From JAIXUI01 sp943373175 (GTDB lineage: Bacteria; Bacteroidota; Bacteroidia; UBA7662; JAIXUI01), in contig CALSBM010000039.1 of assembly GCA_943373175.1 (NCBI GenBank), positions 1 to 28,780 on the forward strand: a stretch of DNA of 28,780 nucleotides, in the 5' to 3' direction. Below, one piece after another: positions 24,235 to 28,780 of the stretch. The position numbers and the translations under genes are program-made. Position 1 is the stretch's first letter. Every line of letters begins with the position of its first letter. The notes under the pieces are model-generated. The model made no database searches. It worked only from the letters and a program-made list of their open reading frames with translations, and was not told the DNA's origin.

Positions 24235-25305
24235 CTAAGTAAAATATTTACGAAACAGAGGGATTTGGCGAATTGTGAAAACTGCAATTGCACTGATGAA
24301 GATGACCATTGCAGTGATTAACGGGGCAGTTATCGCAGCATGCCCGATTTCACGAATCCGAATTCCGTTATGAAACAGCATTTGGAGGAAAAACTCATGA
24401 ACGAGATAAATGCCGAAGGACAAGGGAGTCAGGAAAGTTAAAAATTTGGTCAAAAAGGATTGTGTGTAAACTCGCTCAAATAATATCCGGATGCTCAGAA
24501 ACAACGATACCGACATCAGGCATACTCCAGGACTTCCATTGCTGATAAAGTACTGCTCAGAAGCACCAGCAGGTTGATTAAGTTCCCACGTAGGTACTAT
24601 GATTAAAAGTATTCCTCCGATTAACATCGGCAGAATCCATCGCATGCAACTCGCTTTAAGGGGCATCTTCCCAAAAAAATGCCCAGCAAGGAAGTACAAA
24701 AGCCACGGGGTGAGTTCCGGAATAGTAAAGGCGGGATTAAGTCCTGAATTCCAACGAACATATCCTTGAACAAAGGTGAAGAAACATCCTACAAGCAGAA
24801 GATATCGTAAAGTCTGATCAGAAGAATACTTTACCAATGGCCTTATCAACGGAATGATTAGGTATAACCCGGCAATAGCATATAAAAACCAAAGGTGGTA
24901 ATGCAGGTTTCCGAAGTACCACGCTCTAACAAATCCTTCCAATTCATCAGCAACTATTTGGGTATTTAATGGAAGAACAGGAGGCTTGAAATACCAATAG
25001 TAAAAAGCGCCCCAAAAAGTTAAAGCGGTTACCAGCCTAACTAAATTAACTTTCAGAATAGATGTAAATGGCTTTTCAGCCGCGGGACCACTTAAGAAGA
25101 GGTAGCCAGAAATCATGAAGAAAACCGGCACGCACCAGCGAACAAGTCCGTTCCAGATGCAGATGCCTAACCAATCGTCAGAGGATTTAGGCACATCGTG
25201 CCAATCGGCACCGGTAACATGCAGCATTACCATGGCCATAATCGCGAATACCCGGCCAGCATCAGGCCATAATTCCCGGGAATTCATGGTAGTAGAAGAA
25301 GACAT
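24235..25305 (-). CDS. Acyltransferase family 3 membrane protein
   Basis: The 356-residue protein has about ten hydrophobic segments and the marks of the acyltransferase-3/OafA-like family, which O-acetylates sugars or lipids of the cell surface. 'ELWPDAGRVFAIMAMVMLHVTGA' holds the catalytic-type His near the end of the first helix, 'RWCVPVFFMISGYLF' the second helix, 'YHLWFLYAIAGLYLIIPLIRPL' a central one, and 'TPLSFGIYLVHEFFLQ' the family's C-terminal motif. It resembles WecH-type members. A second ATG (six codons in) is an alternative start. The gene is alone and is preceded by about 500 bp of non-coding sequence. Confidence 0.88.
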   Translation of the reverse strand: MSSSTTMNSRELWPDAGRVFAIMAMVMLHVTGADWHDVPKSSDDWLGICIWNGLVRWCVPVFFMISGYLFLSGPAAEKPFTSILKVNLVRLVTALTFWGAFYYWYFKPPVLPLNTQIVADELEGFVRAWYFGNLHYHLWFLYAIAGLYLIIPLIRPLVKYSSDQTLRYLLLVGCFFTFVQGYVRWNSGLNPAFTIPELTPWLLYFLAGHFFGKMPLKASCMRWILPMLIGGILLIIVPTWELNQPAGASEQYFISNGSPGVCLMSVSLFLSIRILFERVYTQSFLTKFLTFLTPLSFGIYLVHEFFLQMLFHNGIRIREIGHAAITAPLITAMVIFISAIAVFTIRQIPLFRKYFT

Positions 25306-25809
25306 TTTGTTGATTGGATAATTGAAATTAAAATAAAGAATCTAGTATCTAAGAGAATGGTGCTGCTAATTTAGTATTCGTAATGGAATCCTGATGTTAT
25401 TCAACAGGGTTAAGCAAATGGGTGTTTAAAATAGGTGCTGAGAAATTTCATTGATTCAATTCTATGGCGCGTGTAGCCGTTATAAAAAACGAAAAATCTG
25501 TATGATGCTATTTAAAACTTAAGTCGCGAATTAAAACGCCTCATTGTAAGTCATTGAACTTTTTGAAATTCTTCTTACAACTTACAACAAGAAAAAAATA
25601 CACGCAATATTCTTACAAACCACGAAAGTGAAAGAGTAATTCGGAGATAGCGCTATTAAGTTTTGATTTGATAATCGTAAATCAGGAAGAAGAAAAGTTC
25701 ATTACTGGCAAAAAACAAATATTTCACTCCGTTAACCTTAGTTTCTCGACTTTATAAAAAACGACGTTCATTGAGAAAACAATTCATCAAAAGCTATTGA
25801 AGCGCACTT
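25306..25809. other. Intergenic spacer between two minus-strand genes
   Basis: About 500 bp, AT-rich, stops in all frames. It must contain the end of the S9 peptidase transcript and the promoter of the acyltransferase gene. No TAnnTTTG-like element was found close to 25305, no T-tailed hairpin close to 25809, and no insertion-element end. Confidence 0.45.
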
Positions 25810-27867
25810 TTACTTCCCTTTCAAGTATTTCTTTAGCCAGTTGTGAACTTCCTCATAGAAATATTTGCTGTTTCCTGATTTAAGAATCCAGTGGTTTTCT
25901 TCAGGAAAAACCAACAATCGTGATGGTATTTTATTGCGTTGCAAGATGTGCCAGTTCTCCATGGAATTGGCAACCGGAACCCGGTAATCAAGCTCGCCAA
26001 CTGTGACAAGCATAGGCGTAGAAAAGCGGTCTGCGAAGGTGAACGGATTCTGATCTTTCCAAAGCTTTCCTGCTTTCCAGGGCAGCCCTCCGAACATAAA
26101 TTCGCGATGTGCAATGGCGTCACTGGTTCCCCACTGGGTAATCATGTTGACGGCTCCAGCGTGGCTAATCAAGCAGCGATAACGTTGGGTGCTGGCCTGC
26201 ATCCAGTTAGCGAGATGACCGCCATAGCTAGCGCCTCCTGCGGCTTGCAGGTTGCCATCGAGGAAGGGAAACTTCCGCAACGCTTCATCAGCCGCGGCGT
26301 TGATATCATCGGCAGGTCCTTTGAGCGGGTCGAGTTGGATCGCTTGCCCAAATGCTTCCCCATACCCGGTTGAGCCAGTATAGTCGGTGAGCAGAAGTGC
26401 ATACTGATCTGAAGCTAACAATCCATAATTCCATCGGTAGCTCCAATTTTCTTTGAAGGAAGAAGCCGGGCCTCCATGCATCACTACGAAAAGAGGGTAT
26501 TTCTTTCCGGCACTAAAACCAGCAGGACGAACCAACATGGAGCGGATTTTTCGTCCGCGATGGGTTATCCAGAATGTTTCCGGTTGTTGCAAATCGAGCG
26601 TGTCGAGGGATGCCTCATTGAAGCGAGTGAGTCGAATGAGCTTGCCATCCGGACGAATACGAGCCAACTCAGGTGGGGCAATGGCAGATTCGATGTTCAT
26701 AATCACAGCAGGCCATTTGCCAGTGGAAACTTGAAGGTTAGTGAGACTGCCGGCAAAGGATTCGTTGTATCGCGTAGGCAAACCACCATTATGAGAAATA
26801 GTCCAGATTTGGTCGCGTCCCTGATCTTCTACATTCAAGTAAAGTGTGGTGTCGGATTCTGCCCATCCTGAAATCGGACGATCTACTTGGGTGGTAAGAC
26901 ACCTAAAACCTTGCATGGAAGGCCAATCGAAGCGGTAAAGGCGATTAAGATGATAAACTTTAGTGGAGTGCGACGGGTTACCCGATACATACAACGTTCG
27001 GCCATCTTCACTGAAATGTGGTTGATTGAAGTCAAATGGTTCATAACTAAGCAACTTGGCTTCTTCACCCAAAATTGATAGCTGATAAAGGCGATAAGCC
27101 GGTTCCTGAAATGCCGCAGTGTGGGCTTCCGTAGTAGCGCTGAAGACAATGGATTTGCCATCTGGCGCCCAGCAGACCGATTGCAGGGAAAATCCGGGTT
27201 GGTTAAGTGCTAATTTGATGGTTAGGTTACGTTCTTTCCCATTGCCTTCTATCGGCTTAACGAAGTAGTGGGTTTCGCGCTCATCGATCCAACGATCCCA
27301 GTTCTGCACTGGAAAGCTATTGTACGCATAGACTTTATGAGGTTGTTTCTTCTTTTCTTCTAACCGCTTTTTATTAAGTGAATCACTATCGGCTTTAGGG
27401 AAAACCTTGCTCAAAAACAACATTTGACTGCCATCGGGACTCCACTGAGGAGCCGAAGCACCAGTACTTAACTGGGTGAACCGCTGTGCCTCTCCTCCAG
27501 AGGCAATAGGCAAAAGGTAAATTTGGCTTTCTTCATCGCCTTCCCGCTTAGCCGTAAAGGCTAGCGTTTTTCCGTCAGGACTCCAACTATATGCAGACTC
27601 TCCTCCTCTTCCTGCAGTTAAACGACGTGGTGATGAAGAACCATCGGAAGGCACAATCCAAAGATCGTTAACAACTTCCTTGTCTTCGTAAGAAGGTTCT
27701 GTCACGCTAAAAACAACCCATTTCCCATCTGGACTAACCTGTGGAGGCCCTACCCTTTTCATCATCCACATAGCGGCATGAGTAATAGGGTGCTTGATGT
27801 TTTGTTGGGCATTTAAACCTATCGGCATCAATAGAACAAGAAGGAAGAAAAAGCGTAAACAGCGCAT
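25810..27867 (-). CDS. S9 family serine peptidase (prolyl oligopeptidase/acylaminoacyl peptidase type)
   Basis: The 685-residue protein is a secreted or periplasmic S9 peptidase. An N-terminal signal peptide ('MRCLRFFFLLVLLMPIGLNAQ') is followed by a beta-propeller (about residues 50-420) with WD40-like PD40 repeats such as 'VSPDGKWVVFSV' and 'WSPDGKTLAFTA'. The C-terminal alpha/beta-hydrolase domain carries the triad: S547 in 'GGASYGGHL', D627 in 'GELDYRVPV' and H659 in 'EENHWILK'. All three are present, so it should be active, cutting short peptides. The frame is open to 27996, but that would overlap the upstream gene; ATG 27867 is 8 nt after that gene's stop and gives a clean signal peptide, so the two form an operon. 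Confidence 0.92.
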   Translation of the reverse strand: MRCLRFFFLLVLLMPIGLNAQQNIKHPITHAAMWMMKRVGPPQVSPDGKWVVFSVTEPSYEDKEVVNDLWIVPSDGSSSPRRLTAGRGGESAYSWSPDGKTLAFTAKREGDEESQIYLLPIASGGEAQRFTQLSTGASAPQWSPDGSQMLFLSKVFPKADSDSLNKKRLEEKKKQPHKVYAYNSFPVQNWDRWIDERETHYFVKPIEGNGKERNLTIKLALNQPGFSLQSVCWAPDGKSIVFSATTEAHTAAFQEPAYRLYQLSILGEEAKLLSYEPFDFNQPHFSEDGRTLYVSGNPSHSTKVYHLNRLYRFDWPSMQGFRCLTTQVDRPISGWAESDTTLYLNVEDQGRDQIWTISHNGGLPTRYNESFAGSLTNLQVSTGKWPAVIMNIESAIAPPELARIRPDGKLIRLTRFNEASLDTLDLQQPETFWITHRGRKIRSMLVRPAGFSAGKKYPLFVVMHGGPASSFKENWSYRWNYGLLASDQYALLLTDYTGSTGYGEAFGQAIQLDPLKGPADDINAAADEALRKFPFLDGNLQAAGGASYGGHLANWMQASTQRYRCLISHAGAVNMITQWGTSDAIAHREFMFGGLPWKAGKLWKDQNPFTFADRFSTPMLVTVGELDYRVPVANSMENWHILQRNKIPSRLLVFPEENHWILKSGNSKYFYEEVHNWLKKYLKGK

Positions 27868-27875
27868 GATAAAAA

Positions 27876-28780
27876 TCAGTTTTGACGAGGACGAACGAGC
27901 AAATAGGCATTCTTCACGGCGGTAGTACCTCCTGGTGAACGCCAGGCATGAAGGCTCATTTCGTAACGGAAGTTGCCCATTGTGAGCGGTTTCCAAATGC
28001 TTTCATACACCCACAAATTGTTACGAATATTAGAAAAACCTTCCGTTTCATTCTCGTTAATAAAAACTACCGGATTACCCACAGAAGCTCCTTGAAGCTG
28101 AAAGTTGTTGAAGGCTGTTCCGTTAGTTTCGTAATACACCACCAACTTCGCCTCCAGATTTCCACTAGCATTAATCAGGTTGGGAAGAAAAGCAGCAGTT
28201 CCAACATCCTGACCAAAATTCTGAAGATTAAAACCGCCATTACTGGGATAGGAAATCAGCGTAATGCTGCTTATTTGGTTTCGGGCTGCTATATCGCCTT
28301 GTACATCGAGGTTGTATTGCGGATTGGTGCGCTGAATTCCAAGGCGACCAGTAGCCGACTGATAAGTAAGTGAAGAAGTGGCCTCCACGGTATTGCTATC
28401 AACCCAAAATGTGATTCGGTTAGGTACTCCTTTGATTCCTGAAAAACTACCGGTTCCGTTTCCTTTTAGTATGCCCTCGAAGAAGTTTCCGCCTGTTCCA
28501 CCATTCGCTACTGGAAGTATTCCGGAGACTTTGGTAGATAGTTCAACGGCCCCATTCAGAAGTTTGGTTGAAGTGATGGCATTATCGGCTATCGTCACTA
28601 CGCCTGCGTTGGAAATAGAAACATCACCGGAAAGCGTGCGTTCTACCGCCAAGTTAGTTCCATCACCAACCCAAACATTACCGGAAAGTAAAGTTCGATT
28701 GAGTTTATTATTGAACGAATTCCAGTCGGAAGATAATAATGCGCCATTGGAAGTTCCAGAAGCAAGTCCGAGGCTCAATT
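27876..28780 (-). CDS. Tail-fibre-like surface protein, partial (5' end outside the window)
   Basis: At least 301 residues are visible and the frame runs off the window edge. The visible N-terminal part has repeated phrases typical of phage tail-fibre and Bacteroidota surface proteins: 'LSGDVSISNAGVVTIADNAITSTKLLNGAV', 'ILPVANGGTGG' and 'GRLGIQRTNPQYNLDVQGDIAARN'. The C-terminal part ('QISSITLISYPSNGGFNLQNF' to 'NAYLLVRPRQN') is a beta-rich domain I do not recognise. It has no chaperone-type end such as the peptidase S74 motif in the visible part. It is probably secreted or exposed. The stop lies 8 nt upstream of the S9 peptidase gene. Confidence 0.72.
   Translation of the reverse strand, partial: LSLGLASGTSNGALLSSDWNSFNNKLNRTLLSGNVWVGDGTNLAVERTLSGDVSISNAGVVTIADNAITSTKLLNGAVELSTKVSGILPVANGGTGGNFFEGILKGNGTGSFSGIKGVPNRITFWVDSNTVEATSSLTYQSATGRLGIQRTNPQYNLDVQGDIAARNQISSITLISYPSNGGFNLQNFGQDVGTAAFLPNLINASGNLEAKLVVYYETNGTAFNNFQLQGASVGNPVVFINENETEGFSNIRNNLWVYESIWKPLTMGNFRYEMSLHAWRSPGGTTAVKNAYLLVRPRQN

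Overview
The window looks like chromosome of a member of the phylum Bacteroidota. Three things support this. The gene order rplM-rpsI-rpsB-tsf-pyrH-frr is typical of that phylum. The promoters resemble its -33 TTTG / -7 TAnnTTTG type (best case at 17456-17486). Many start codons lack a Shine-Dalgarno site, and the ribosomal protein sequences are of the Bacteroidota type. Genus or family cannot be read from the sequence. No rRNA or tRNA gene and no CRISPR array were found.

Layout. 1-920: a minus-strand terminator, a short TspO-like membrane ORF that looks 5'-truncated, and an empty spacer. 919-3346: a GNAT acetyltransferase divergent from an ABC-F ATPase. 3481-5205: an AT-rich SWIM zinc-finger protein standing alone. 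5540-7889 (minus): a PLP-dependent trans-sulfuration enzyme followed by a ChrA-type chromate/sulfate transporter. 8276-8596: a small lipoprotein with its own promoter and terminator. 9202-10347: a membrane GT2 glycosyltransferase. 10374-10783: nine and three-quarter copies of a 42-bp tandem repeat. 10784-11421: a long gap rich in hairpins. 11422-12066: an unrecognised helical protein. 12141-13085 (minus): a 2-oxoglutarate/Fe(II) oxygenase. 13152-16842: penicillin-binding protein 1A, ScpB and endonuclease III, tightly packed. 17036-17434 (minus): a glyoxalase-fold protein divergent from the translation cluster.

17511-22307 is the housekeeping core: rplM-rpsI-rpsB, strong terminator, tsf, strong terminator, pyrH-frr and a GT25 glycosyltransferase. 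The two terminators divide it into three transcription units that could be controlled separately. 22399-24180 is AT-rich: a geranylgeranyl-reductase-like flavoprotein, then the C-terminal stub of a short-chain dehydrogenase next to the N-terminal stub of an IS1634-like transposase. This is a scar of mobile-element activity. 24235-25305 (minus) is an acyltransferase-3 membrane protein. The window ends with a tail-fibre-like surface protein (cut by the window edge) followed 8 nt later by an S9 peptidase, both on the minus strand.

The least explained stretch is 10348-12130: minisatellite, structured spacer and an orphan helical protein. A second theme is a TAnnTTTG-like element lying only 3-7 nt upstream of several start codons, which suggests leaderless transcripts.
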